Positions 55,044 through 64,000 of a stretch of DNA of 64,000 nucleotides are shown one piece after another; position 1 is the stretch's first letter; every line of letters starts with the position of its first letter. Below the pieces are notes generated by a model, which made no database searches, was not told the DNA's origin, and saw only the letters and a program-made list of their open reading frames with translations. Source of the DNA: Rhizomys pruinosus (lineage: Eukaryota > Chordata > Mammalia > Rodentia > Spalacidae); NCBI GenBank assembly GCA_009823505.1, contig VZQC01005070.1, positions 554,160-618,159 of the forward strand. Reading direction: 5' to 3'. The translations under genes were made by a program, and so were the position numbers.

Positions 55044-55140
55044 GTTCTTTTTCTTTTGATATTTCAAGCTGGCTTGAAATGATCCTCCTACCTCAGCCAC
55101 CAAGTACTGGGATTACGGAAGTGAGTCACCGTGCCCAGGC
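55044..55140 (-). mobile_element. Old B1-type SINE, antisense
   Basis: It contains gatcctcctacctcagccac and gtgagtcaccgtgcccaggc. Confidence 0.6.
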
Positions 55141-55371
55141 CCGAGAGGCTGTCAGCATCTGCATGCTCAGAGTTCTGTGTAGCCCACAAGCAGGTGCCTG
55201 TCACCTCATGGGACCTATCTGTGGCTAAGTCTCACAAGCAGGTGACATTCTTCTGTCTCATCCCCATGCTGTGACCCTTGTTGGGTGTGCCACTTTGGAG
55301 CATGGACCCCAGCTCCCACACAGTGAACTCTGCTGCGGTTGTCGAATGCTCTCCACCTGCATCCCAGCAGA

Positions 55372-55488
55372 GAGGGCTTGAAGTTCCCATGGCAAAGCCC
55401 CCGCTGCCTCTCCGCTGAGGAAGCACCCTGCATGGGCTCTCTGCTGGTTCCCAGCACATCGCAGCCCACTTCCACGTCCTCAGTCCTC
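55372..55488 (+). repeat. Inverted duplication, source copy (117 bp)
   Basis: This unique sequence (cccatggcaaagcccccgct ... cccacttccacgtcctcagt) reappears reverse-complemented at 56219-56335 with about four substitutions and no indel. Confidence 0.93.
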
Positions 55489-55499
55489 ACTGGTGGTGG

Positions 55500-56175
55500 G
55501 GAGGGGAGCAGTACTTCCTGGACAGTATTTCCTGTGGCACAGTCTCCAGCTTTCCTTCCATTCCCTCCGTTCAGATCCCCAGGAGATGGAATGCGGTCTG
55601 TTTGTACACAGGGCATGTCTTTGATCTATCAAGAGCAACACCTGGAGAGGTAGACAAGTGAAGCAGAGGCACAAGCGTGGGCAGAAAGAGACCTTGGTCT
55701 GGATGCTAAGGCAGCCAAGGCTTGGCTAATCTTACTGCGGCCTCCAGACCTGGGAGAACACTTTAGGGGCACCCTGCAGCCCTCACTGCCCACTGAGGCC
55801 AGAGGCCAGGCTTTGTGTCCCTGTGCTAACTGGTCAGTGCTTCTTCACTCTGTCCGTCCCCACAGGCAGCACTGGGCTAGGCTGCCAGGCACCCGGGTCC
55901 TGAATCTAGACCCAAATTCACTACAAGGACAGACAACACTGTGTTCTGTTCTGAACCGTCCTGCTGTGAGCAAGTGAAAACACCCTCCAGTTCTGGGAGT
56001 CATTCTCTCGCTGTTCTCCCATAGGTGGTGTGAATGTGTGTGCATGTGTACATGTATGTACAGGACCATGTATGTATATGGGGACATGTTCACATGTGTG
56101 CCCACGCGTGTGGAAACCAGAAGTCAGTCTTGGGTATTGTTCCTCAGGCACTTCCACCTTGGTGTTATTTATTTA
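55500..56175. other. Unique intergenic sequence between the inverted copies
   Basis: There is a TG/CATG-rich stretch at 56035-56095. Nothing else is recognised. Confidence 0.45.
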
Positions 56176-56179
56176 ATTT

Positions 56180-56400
56180 GATAGGATCTCCCTGTAGCCC
56201 CAGCTGGCTCTCTATGTAGAGGACTGAGGATGTGGAAGTGGGCTGCGATGTGCTGGGAACCAGCAGAGAGCCCATGCAGGGTGCTTCCTCAGCGGAGAGG
56301 CAGCCAGGGCTTTGCTGTGGGAACTTCAAGCCCTCAGACTGACAGAGATCTGCCTGCTTCTGTCTCCTAAGTGCAGGGATTAAAGGCACCATGCCAGGCT
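56180..56400 (-). mobile_element. B1 SINE, antisense, interrupted by the inverted duplicate
   Basis: The B1 text gatctccctgtagccccagc runs to tctctatgtaga (56218) and resumes at 56336 with gacagagatctgcctgcttc. The expected ccaggctggccttgaactca is missing. Confidence 0.85.
56219..56335 (-). repeat. Inverted duplication, inserted copy (117 bp) within B1
   Basis: This is the reverse complement of 55372-55488, replacing about 20 nt of the B1. There is no poly-A tail or TSD, so it is not a retrotransposon insertion. Confidence 0.93.
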
Positions 56401-56411
56401 CAGGCCTGGCT

Positions 56412-56520
56412 TTTTTTTTTTTTTAATAAAATACTTTTATTAATGTTTTGCGTATTTCATACACAATTTTTCAGTCCAATTTACACATATTCCCCTTTCC
56501 CTATCCCCCACCCCACTCCA
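56412..56520 (-). mobile_element. Possible L1 3'-end fragment, antisense
   Basis: A T-run is followed by atttcatacacaatttttca and ccctatcccccaccccac. It resembles antisense rodent L1 3' ends. Confidence 0.35.
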
Positions 56521-56583
56521 GTTCAAGCATTCTGCCATACATGTCTTGCATCTTTTTCTCAGTCTCTTAAAAGTTTTTCTCTT

Positions 56584-56812
56584 GGGCTGGAGAGATGGCC
56601 TAGTGGTTAAGAGCACCGACTGCTCTTACAGAGGACCCGGGTTCGATCCCCAGCACCCACATGGCGGCCGAGAGCCATCTGAAACTCCAATTCCAGGAGA
56701 ACTCCAGCTCCATGGGAATCCGACACCCTCTTCGGACGACACGGGTGCACAAACCTGCATGCAGACAGTACATTCATACACATACAGAAATAAATAAAAA
56801 AATTAAAAAAAA
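56584..56812 (+). mobile_element. B2 SINE (long variant)
   Basis: It starts gggctggagagatggcctag. TSD aaaagtttttctct lies at about 56569 and 56810. About 20 nt around the gacctccgcggcattgc segment is deleted. Confidence 0.94.
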
Positions 56813-56824
56813 AGTTTTTCTCTA

Positions 56825-56898
56825 GTGGGAACCAGGGATGGAACTTAGTCCTTCATGCTTGCAGAGCAGTCACTTTAACTGAGGTATTTCCCCAGTCC
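56825..56898 (-). mobile_element. ID/B3-like SINE fragment, antisense
   Basis: aaccagggatggaacttagt ... gaggtatttccccagtcct. Confidence 0.55.
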
Positions 56899-56917
56899 TT
56901 CTACTACAGGTTTGTTG

Positions 56918-57068
56918 TTTGTTTGTTTTTGGTCTTTTCAAGACAGGGTCTCCCTGTAGCCCCAGCTGTCCTGGAACTCACTCTGTAGACCAGGCTGACC
57001 TTCACAAAGATCTGCCTGCCTCTGCCTCCCAAGTGCTAGGATTAAAGGCGTGTGCCACCATTCCCAGC
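56918..57068 (-). mobile_element. B1 SINE, antisense
   Basis: It runs from gtttttggtcttttcaagac to gtgccaccattcccagcc. TSD ctacta(c/t)ag(g/t)tttgt lies on both sides. Confidence 0.93.
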
Positions 57069-57070
57069 CT

Positions 57071-57595
57071 CTACTATAGTTTTGTGTTTATTTGTGGCTG
57101 TAGTGGTGCCAGGCCTGAGTTCTTGACCCCTGGTGTCAAGATGCCTGTGTGTTTGAGGTCAACACTGAAAGCTTCCGCCCACGACCTTCTTTTCCCCAAC
57201 AATGGCTCTGTGGCATTTTTCTTCTCCTTTGGATCCCTTACCTCACTTACTCCTGGTTATCTCAGGGGAGCATGCCAGTTACCAAGGTGGAAACAGTCCC
57301 ATGCTGATTTCAAGGTACTAGTGCGATGCCAGTGGAGAGATGCGTATATGATCTTGTAAGTAGGTTTCAGCACTCCAGAGTCCAGGCAGCTGTGAACATC
57401 ATCAGGGGAATACAAGGTCCAGCTCCTGTGCAGGGGTGGAGCCTGTGCTAGTCACTGGGAGGGGCTGGACTGACTTGCATCTGTGTTTAGGACCTGGGTA
57501 CTGAATAACTGCATCTACGTCCAGCTTGTCCCAAGACTTTTGAATCTACAGGATGAAGATGAGCCTCTAAATGTGAACCTCATTTATTCAATTAA
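57071..57595. other. Unique intergenic sequence
   Basis: No gene or repeat is recognised. Confidence 0.45.
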
Positions 57596-57599
57596 AAAT

Positions 57600-57765
57600 T
57601 TATTTATTTATTCATTTATTTATTTATTTATTGAGTCAGAGTCTCCCTGAAGCTCCAGCTGGCCTAGAACTCACTATGTAGACCAGGGTGGCCGTGAACT
57701 CAGAGATCTGCCTGCCTCTGCCTCCCAAGTGCTGGGATCAAAGGTGTGTACCACCATGCCAGGCT
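57600..57765 (-). mobile_element. B1 SINE, antisense, with (TTTA)n tail
   Basis: It runs from ttatttattcatttatttat through gagtcagagtctccctgaag to accaccatgccaggct. Confidence 0.88.
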
Positions 57766-57771
57766 TTAAAA

Positions 57772-57978
57772 AAAAATTTTATGTGTATGAGTGTGTGGCC
57801 TGCATTTGTGTAAGTATACCGGTGCCATGCAAATGCCAATAGTCAGAAGAGGGTGTTGATGCCCCTGGAACTAGAGTTACAGATGGTTGTTAGCTTCCAT
57901 GTGGGTGCTGGGAATTGAACCCAGGTCCTCTGTGAGAGCAGCCTGTGCTCTTAACCACTGAGCCATCTCTCCAGCCCC
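57772..57978 (-). mobile_element. B2/B3 SINE, antisense
   Basis: It runs from ttttatgtgtatgagtgtgt to gagccatctctccagcccc. Confidence 0.88.
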
Positions 57979-57984
57979 TAGTTA

Positions 57985-58135
57985 TTTAATTTTATTTTCT
58001 GAGACAGGGTCTCAGTATGTTGCCCTGAGCTGCCTTGAACTTGGTATTAGACCAGGCTGGGTTTGAACTCACAGAGATTCACCTACCTCTGTCTGCCAAG
58101 GGCTCAGATTAAATGCATGCACCACCATGTCTGGC
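57985..58135 (-). mobile_element. B1 SINE, antisense, old
   Basis: It contains tctgagacagggtctcagta and accaccatgtctggcc. Confidence 0.82.
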
Positions 58136-58149
58136 CTTGAACCTCACTT

Positions 58150-58305
58150 TTTTTTTTTTTTTGGTCTTTTTGAGACAGGGTCTCCCTGTAGTCCCAGCTG
58201 TCCTGGAATTCACTCTGTAGACCAGGCTGGCCTTGAATTCACAAAGATCCGCCTGCCTCTGCCTCTCAAGTGCTAGGATTAAAGGCGTGTGCCACCACGC
58301 ACCGC
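58150..58305 (-). mobile_element. B1 SINE, antisense
   Basis: It starts with poly-T ggtctttttgagacagggtc. TSD ttgaacctcactttt lies at 58137 and 58306. Confidence 0.94.
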
Positions 58306-58327
58306 TTGAACCTCACTTTTTATTTTT

Positions 58328-58484
58328 TAATTTTTTTTTTGGTCTTTTCGAGACAGGGTCTCCCTGTAGCCCCAGCTGTCCTGGAACTCACTCTGTAGAC
58401 CAGGATGGCCTTGAACTCACAAAGATCCACCTGCCTCTGCCTCCCGAGTGCTACGATTAAAGGCATGTGCCACCACGCCTGGCA
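58328..58484 (-). mobile_element. B1 SINE, antisense, inserted at the same target as its neighbour
   Basis: It starts with poly-T ggtcttttcgagacagggtc and ends caccacgcctggca. gaacctcacttttta follows again at 58485. Confidence 0.94.
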
Positions 58485-58514
58485 GAACCTCACTTTTTAA
58501 AAAGATATTTTATT

Positions 58515-58660
58515 TGCCAGGTGTGGTGGTGTACGCCTTTAATCCCAGCACTTGGGAGGCAGAGGCAGGTGGATCTCTGTGAGTTCAAGGCCAACCTGGT
58601 TTACAGAGTGAGTTCCAGGACATCTGGGGCTACAGGGAGGCCCTGTCTAAAAAAGACACA
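58515..58660 (+). mobile_element. B1 SINE
   Basis: It starts gccaggtgtggtggtgtacg and ends gccctgtctaaaaaagacac. Confidence 0.92.
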
Positions 58661-58661
58661 A

Positions 58662-58843
58662 AAATTTTTTTGTTTTATGTGTATAAATGTATTGCCTACA
58701 TATAAGTGGACCCATGCCATGGAATGCCTGCTGAGGTCAGAAGAGGGCATTGGATACCCTGAAACTGGAGTTACAAATGGTCATTAGCTGCTCCTTGGAT
58801 GCTGGGAACCAGACCTGGGTCTTCTGCAAAAACAGCCGGTGCT
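58662..58843 (-). mobile_element. B2/B3 SINE, antisense, head missing
   Basis: It runs from gttttatgtgtataaatgta to cttctgcaaaaacagccggt and stops before the usual ttaaccactgagccatctct, where the Ppia retrocopy region begins. Confidence 0.82.
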
Positions 58844-58868
58844 CCTTTTCTTTAAAAAAAAATTTTTT

Positions 58869-59580
58869 TTTGATGGCTTTGCAGACATCTCTGACTCCTG
58901 TAGCCCCGTGCTGTCAGCCATGGTCAACCCTACCATGTTCTTCAACACTGTGGTCCATGGGGACCTTTTGGGTCACTTTTCCTTCAAGTTGTTTACAGAT
59001 AAAGTCCCAAAGACAGCAGAAAACTCCCATGCTCTGAGCACTGGAGAGAAAGGACTTGGTTATAAGGGTTCCTCCTCCACAGAATTATTCCCTGATTCAT
59101 GTGCCAGGGTGGTGATTTCACCCCCTATGACGGCACTGGAAGCAAGTCCATCTATGGGGAGAAAAGCAAGGTTGAGAACTTCATCCTGAAGCGTACAGGT
59201 CCTGGTATCTTGTCCACGGAAAATGCTGGACCAAACACCAATGGTTCCCAGTTTTTCATCTGCACTGCCAAGACTGAGTGGTCGGATGGTGAACACGTGG
59301 TCTTTGGGAAGGTGAAAGAAGGCACGAGCATCATGGAAGCCATGGAGCACTTTGGCAAGACCAGCCAGAAGATCACCATTGGTACTATTGTCTTGTGCGC
59401 ATCTTCACCACCAGGCCATCCCTTCTGTAGCGCAGGAGCGCACCCTCCGCCCCATCTGCTCACAGTATCTCATAATCTTGGCTCTTGCTGTAGTTCTTTG
59501 AGTTCCATATTCTCCTTATTCCCCTTCAAGGCTAGCTGGATTGCAGAGTTAGGTTTATGATTATGAATAATAACTACAAA
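58869..59580 (+). pseudogene. Ppia: Processed pseudogene of Ppia (cyclophilin A)
   Basis: Cyclophilin A is a 165-residue cytosolic peptidyl-prolyl isomerase and one of the most retrocopied mammalian genes. Here the ATG at 58920 starts [10 protein letters not shown]. The frame holds through DKVPKTAEN and [13 protein letters not shown], then a single-base deletion near 59080 shifts it. The second frame gives [14 protein letters not shown], then [18 protein letters not shown] and [10 protein letters not shown]. About 12 nt (GSRN-coding) are deleted near 59352. The normal stop is lost by substitutions. The Ppia 3'UTR follows (catcccttctgtagcgcagg, ggattgcagagttaggttta) to a degenerate poly-A signal aataat near 59570. 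There are no introns. It sits between two antisense B2 elements, and no clear TSD was found. Confidence 0.96.
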
Positions 59581-59582
59581 AA

Positions 59583-59793
59583 TATTTTATGTGTATGAGT
59601 GCTTTGCCTGCCTGCATTGTATGTAAGTACACCCTTGTCATGAAATGCCTGCAGAGGTCAGAAGAAGGTGTCAGATCCCCTGGAACTGGAGTTACTGACA
59701 GTTGTTTGCTGCCATGTGGGTTCTGGGAATTGAACCCTGGTCCTCCTCGGGAGCATCCAGTGCTCTTAACTGCTGGGCTGTCTCTCTAGCCCA
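59583..59793 (-). mobile_element. B2/B3 SINE, antisense
   Basis: It runs from ttttatgtgtatgagtgctt to gggctgtctctctagccc. Confidence 0.87.
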
Positions 59794-60925
59794 CAACAGC
59801 TACTGCTTTTCCTCTTTACTAGGTTCCCTTCAGGCCAATACAAGGACTTCAGTGGGGAACTTGTGAAGATGGGACAAAGGGCTGTCCCAGCAAGAGGTCT
59901 GCACTCAAGGTAGACAGCTGGGCCTTCCGAGAGTCCTGCTTCCGTGTCCTGCAGGAATCTTCAAGATCCTACTGCTAGCAGAGCTCACATTTGGGCATGC
60001 GCCCCCTGGAGGAAGTACATTACCCCTGCATTATCTCCTTCACCTACCTGCACAGGAGATGGGGAGTATTGCTTCTCATTATGATAAAAATGGGTCATAG
60101 AAGGGTTCAGATGTGTCCAAGGTTTATAGCAATCATGTGGTTGTACATGGTCCAGATTCCAATCATTGATTCTAAAGTTCATTTCACCATATATCCTACT
60201 GGGAAGAGGGTATGTATGACCTGTGTCCTCTCTCGGGAACATCAAAGCAGGAAGAAAGGTGCTTCTGCTTTTCCTTTTTACTCTAGTGTGTGTAGTGTAT
60301 GTCAAATGCCCAGTGCTAGCCTACCCTAACTTCCTGCAGATGGTCATGTGTGTGAACAATGACCTCCATGCAGTGCTGGGTAGGTCCTGCAGCACCCCCA
60401 CACCCCTGCTCTGCGCACTCCACCAAGCACCCCCTCCGTCCCCCAGCGTGTTTTTCCACCACACTCTTACCTGGAGGCTCTAGGCCTGCACACACTTCCT
60501 GAAGCCTGAACTGTGCATTGTCCTGTGTGTCTGGAATGTGTTACACAAACGCACATGTGTTCTTGCTCCATGCAGTCCATACTATGAATCATGTATGTGT
60601 GTATACAAAGCCATGATCTGAAAATGCAAGCTAGGCTTCCTTCAGCATTCAGCACATGGCCACATGCATGACACTTGCTGTGATTCTCCAGCTTTGGAAG
60701 ACATGGCTCCTGCAGCAGCTTCCATGCTGCACATGCTGCTGCCCTGGACAGCACAGTCTTCAGGCCTTTCCTGGACTTGATCAGCAGGCTAGACCTTCTC
60801 CTGTCCTGTCCTTACTCTCATAAGCCCTGTAACATTAGCATGAGGTTGCTCAGCCATGCTTCAGACCAAAACATGAACCAAGCCACACCCCCCACCAGAG
60901 GGTATGAAGGTGATTCATGTTTTTT
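59794..60925. other. Unique intergenic sequence
   Basis: No exon or repeat is recognised in 1.1 kb. ORFs of about 110 codons on both strands at 59985-60329 overlap each other and match nothing I know. Confidence 0.45.
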
Positions 60926-60929
60926 TGTT

Positions 60930-61085
60930 TTTGCTTTTGATTTTGTATTTTTGAGACAGGATCTTCCTGTAGCCCCAGCTGTCCTGGAACTCACTATGTA
61001 GACCAGGCTGGCCTTGAACTCATGGAGATCCGCCTGCCTCTGCCTCCCAAGTGCTAGGATTAAAGGGATGCCCCACAATGCCCAG
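60930..61085 (-). mobile_element. B1 SINE, antisense
   Basis: It runs from tttttgagacaggatcttcc to gccccacaatgcccagg. Target ttcatgttttttt is repeated after 61475. Confidence 0.92.
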
Positions 61086-61086
61086 G

Positions 61087-61300
61087 TTTTTTTTTTTTTT
61101 TTTTTCTGTATCGGTATCAATGTACTGTCTGCATGCAGGTCTGTGCACCCGTGTCATGCAATGCCACCCTGGAGCTGGAGTTCTCCTGGAATTGGAGTTT
61201 CAGACGGCTCTCGGCTGCCATGTGGGTGCTGGGGATCGAACCTGGGTCCTCTGTAAGAGCGGTTGGCGCTCTTAACCACTAGGCCATCTCTCCAGTCCCC
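61087..61300 (-). mobile_element. B2 SINE (long variant), antisense, internally deleted
   Basis: It starts with poly-T ctgtatcggtatcaatgtac and ends ggccatctctccagtcc. TSD cccaggtttttt is derived from the neighbouring B1. Confidence 0.92.
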
Positions 61301-61302
61301 CA

Positions 61303-61473
61303 GGTTTTTTGTTTTTTTTTTGTCTTTTTGAGACAGGGTCTCCCTGTAGCCCCAGCTGTCCTGGAACTCACTATGTAGACCAGGCTGGCCTTGAACTCAC
61401 AGAGATCTGCCTGCCTCTGCCTGCCTCTGCCTCCTGAGTGCTGGGATTAAAGGCGTACACCACCTTGCCCGGC
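61303..61473 (-). mobile_element. B1 SINE, antisense
   Basis: It runs from ttttttgtctttttgagaca to caccttgcccggca. The gcctctgcct hexamer region is duplicated (gcctgcctctgcctgcctct). Confidence 0.92.
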
Positions 61474-61579
61474 ACAATTCATGTTTTTTAGACTGCCATT
61501 TCCTTCAGGCTGTCCCTTGAAGACTTAGCAGCTGGGGAGAGGGGCTGGTGGACAACTACTCACATGCTGTCTACAACTT

Positions 61580-61831
61580 TTTTTTTTTAATTTTATTTTT
61601 TTATTTATTTCCGTATGTGTATGAATGTACCGTCTGCATGCAAGTTTGTGCACCCGTGTAGCGCAATGCCGCGGAGGTCAGAAGAGGGTGTTGGATTCCC
61701 CTGGAACTGGAGTTCTCCTGGAATTGGAGTTTCAGATGGTTCTCGGCTGCCATATGGGTGCTGGGGATCGAACCTGGGTCCTCTACAAGAGTGGTCGGTG
61801 CTCTTAACCGCTAGGCCATCTCTCCAGCCCC
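61580..61831 (-). mobile_element. B2 SINE (long variant), antisense, young
   Basis: It ends ccatctctccagccccg. TSD gctgtctacaactttt lies at 61567 and 61832. Confidence 0.95.
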
Positions 61832-61847
61832 GCTGTCTACAACTTTT

Positions 61848-62308
61848 ATGAAGTTCTTCAACCACATCCCACCAGGGTACTATTGGAGGGTCATGAATTA
61901 CCATGAAGATACTGTTATATGGGGTTGTACTGCACTGTGTGGTCCTTGGCACAGGGGCAGAACAGGATGAGGAAATGAAACATGGCCCTGCCACTTTGGG
62001 CCCCAGTATCTCTTCTCCTTGCCCAAGGAAAGAGCATAGAGAACTTTGGGTCCTTTTCCCCTGGTCACCCTGTCATTTCCGTTGCTCTGCGAGTCAACAG
62101 TGCCACATAGGTGAGCTGCCCGTTTGCACACACAGTCCAGTTGCTCTGGCGTCAGGGTGCTCAGCTCTGTTTCCCTCTAGGTGGGACACAGGTCCTCACA
62201 TGGGCTGCTGGTGGAGGAGAAGCTGGAAGTGAGGTTCATTATCTCTTCCTCACTGGGAGTGTTAGCCAGGGAAGAAGCTTCCAGAGCCCTGGGCAGTGAC
62301 GCATGCTT
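61848..62308. other. Unique intergenic sequence
   Basis: Nothing is recognised. Confidence 0.45.
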
Positions 62309-62347
<39 letters not shown>

Positions 62348-62350
62348 TTT
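62309..62350 (+). repeat. (TTTA)n microsatellite, B1 tail
   Basis: About ten ttta units form the 3' tail of the following antisense B1. Confidence 0.94.
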
Positions 62351-62495
62351 GGTCTTTTCGAGACAGGGTCTCCCTGTAGTCCCAGCTGTCCTGGAATTCA
62401 CTCTGTAGACCAGGCTGGCCTTGAACTCACAAAGATCTGCCTGCCTCTGGCTCCCAAGTGCTAGGATTAAAGGTGTGCGCCACCATGCCTGGCTT
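62351..62495 (-). mobile_element. B1 SINE, antisense
   Basis: It runs from ggtcttttcgagacagggtc to gccaccatgcctggct. Confidence 0.93.
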
Positions 62496-62510
62496 TCTTT
62501 TTTTTTTTGG

Positions 62511-62600
62511 TGACTCATGCTTTTAATCCCAGCACTTGGGAGACTGAGGCAGTACACTGCCATGAATGTATAGGCAGCTGGGAGATTTGAGACCTTGCCT

Positions 62601-62604
<4 letters not shown>
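62511..62604 (+). mobile_element. Diverged B1/B4-type SINE
   Basis: It contains gcttttaatcccagcacttg and gagaccttgcctcaaacaca. Confidence 0.7.
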
Positions 62605-62637
<33 letters not shown>

Positions 62638-62735
62638 GCACGCACCCCACATACACGTCTCACACACACACACACACACACGCATGCACGCACGCACCTC
62701 ACATACACGTCACACACACACAGTACACACACAAC
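62604..62735 (+). repeat. (CA)n / (CGCA)n microsatellite with an internal about 65-bp repeat unit
   Basis: CA tracts are punctuated by cacgcacgcacgcacc and acatacacgtc, each occurring twice. Confidence 0.93.
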
Positions 62736-62756
62736 ACATTCAAAGGGGGGTTATAC

Positions 62757-62870
62757 TAAGCTGGTGGTACATAGTAACACCTGAGAAGCTGAGGCTATCA
62801 TGGGCTACACAGTGAGTTTCAGGTCAGTGAGCTATAATGTGAGACCTTGTCTCGAATATTAATTAATCAG
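62757..62870 (+). mobile_element. Old B1-type SINE
   Basis: It contains gctggtggtacatagtaaca, tcatgggctacacagtgagt and gagaccttgtctcgaa. Confidence 0.65.
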
Positions 62871-62892
62871 TTAACTTAAAAAGCTCTTGCAG

Positions 62893-63045
62893 CCAGACGT
62901 GGTGGCACGTGCCTTTAATCCCAGCACTTGGGAGGCAGAGGCAAGTGGATCTCTGTAAGTTTAAGGCTAAGCTAGTCTACATAGCAAGTTCCAGGCCAGC
63001 TGGGGAAACAGGGAGATCCTGAAACAAAAAAATACCAAAAAAGGT
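62893..63045 (+). mobile_element. B1 SINE
   Basis: It starts cagccagacgtggtggcacg and ends with an A-rich tail. Confidence 0.9.
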
Positions 63046-63211
63046 CTTGGGTGTTGTAGCCTAGAGGAGGGGAACTGAAGCAGTTCCATACCACAGACTT
63101 TCAGACACCCCCCCCACCCCCCCACCCCCCGCTTCAGAGAACACAGGGGAGTACTGGCAATTCAACCTGTGTGATCCGAGACACTGCTTCTCCCTCTGTA
63201 GACTGGAGCCT

Positions 63212-63259
<48 letters not shown>

Positions 63260-63797
63260 AGCTAGGCTGGGGGGAAAAGGTTAGTCACTACCTGAATATA
63301 GTGGAGGCTGGGGTGCTGTTAAATCTCTTACCAGCCATAGGACAGGACCTGGCCACAGGTGTCACGAGCATAGAGACTGATAAAGATGGCTGTAGAATAA
63401 AGGATGGGCCGTTGGGCAGAGCCACCTCTGCTGCCATAGCGACAGGAGACCTGCTCTCCAAGAGTGGGAAGAAGAAGACAATGGAGTGTACAGGGATGTG
63501 TCGGCTGGACTGTGGCAACCATTTTTCTCACACAAGTAAACTTCCCTGGGGGAAAAGACCACAACCCAAGGCTAGTAGAACCGAGTGCCACAGCCAGGAC
63601 GACAACTTGTGGCATACTTACAGTCCCTGATTGCTGAAGTCAGCCATGCCTGTGGGCTTCTTGCTGGTACTTTAAATTGGGGCTCTGTCACTGATCACTA
63701 TAAATCTCCTAGTTAGTACCATGAGGTCCCCTGGCTCCGGAGTTGGTCCATTCCTCTTCTCCACCCCTCTCTGCTCTAGCAATGTAAACCTTTTTTA
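63046..63797. other. Unique intergenic sequence with C-run and hAT trace
   Basis: A C-run lies at 63106-63130. 63285-63375 (ggctggggtgctgttaaatc, ataggacaggacctggccac) resembles MER5A. No exon is recognised. Confidence 0.45.
63218..63257 (+). repeat. (GT)n microsatellite
   Basis: About 19 GT units. Confidence 0.95.
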
Positions 63798-64000
63798 AAA
63801 AATATTTATTTATTTATTATTTTTTATGTGTATGAGTGTACTGTCTGCATGTAGGTTGGTGCCCGTTTAGTGCAATGCCGCAGAGGTCAGAAGAGGGTGT
63901 TGGATTCCCCTGGAACTGGAGTCAAAGACAGTTCTCAGCCGCCATGTGGGTGCTGGGAATCGAACCCTGGTCCTCTGCAAGAGCAGTCGGTGCTCTTAAC
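63798..64000 (-). mobile_element. B2 SINE (short variant), antisense, cut by window end
   Basis: It starts ttatttatttattatttttt and reaches agcagtcggtgctcttaac at the last base, so about 25 nt of the head lie outside. Confidence 0.93.

Noticed and set aside
54636..55103. 155-codon minus-strand ORF
   Set aside because: It overlaps an old B1 at its start and has no recognisable domain. There is no promoter or poly-A context.
59985..60329. Overlapping 106- and 112-codon ORFs
   Set aside because: They lie opposite each other with no known motif; chance frames in unique sequence.
63220..63630. 136-codon ORF starting in a GT repeat
   Set aside because: The start is inside a (GT)n microsatellite, the rest matches no family and an overlapping antisense ORF is of similar length. 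A MER5A-like trace lies within it.

Overview
The window is nuclear DNA from a muroid rodent. It is saturated with B2 and B1 SINEs and also carries ID, B4 and B3 relatives, a rodent L1 fragment and ancient MIR/L2/hAT relics. B2 is restricted to Muroidea. The CpG-rich B2 variant seen here does not look like mouse, rat or hamster consensus, so a non-murine muroid is likely, but I cannot name the species. Nothing prokaryotic, viral or plasmid-like is present.

The only protein-coding gene I can support is WWC1 (KIBRA), on the minus strand. Its CpG-island promoter lies at about 38.3-39.2 kb. The first coding exon is at 38537-38655 and encodes the N-terminal 39 residues, including most of the first WW domain; it ends at a GT splice donor. 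Everything to the left (1-38536) is therefore probably WWC1 intron 1, and everything to the right is 5' intergenic sequence. I did not see exon 2 or any other exon.

Two gene relics lie in the right half. One is a processed Ppia (cyclophilin A) pseudogene at about 58.87-59.58 kb on the plus strand, with one frameshift and one 12-nt deletion. The other is a truncated 5S rRNA pseudogene at 52833-52920. The rest is SINEs, many with visible target-site duplications (TSDs) and several nested, plus microsatellites and unique intronic or intergenic sequence.

Several structures are not explained by ordinary annotation. (a) Three elements consist of a roughly 100-102-nt B2 head joined to a B1 at the same junction; one has a TSD around the whole unit, and a fourth locus shows B1 nested in B2 at the same spot. 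(b) There is a roughly 1.4-1.7 kb near-identical direct duplication (1-1400 and 4265-5995) whose second copy stops at a single N. (c) A 117-bp inverted copy of nearby unique sequence is spliced into a B1. (d) A TSD-flanked insertion contains only a tail. (e) Assembly scars are visible: single Ns at 5996, 47082 and 53751, and a 750-N gap at 49571-50320 bounded by oppositely oriented B1 ends.

Repeat boundaries were read by eye and are usually good to about 5-20 bases for young SINEs, and worse for ancient ones.
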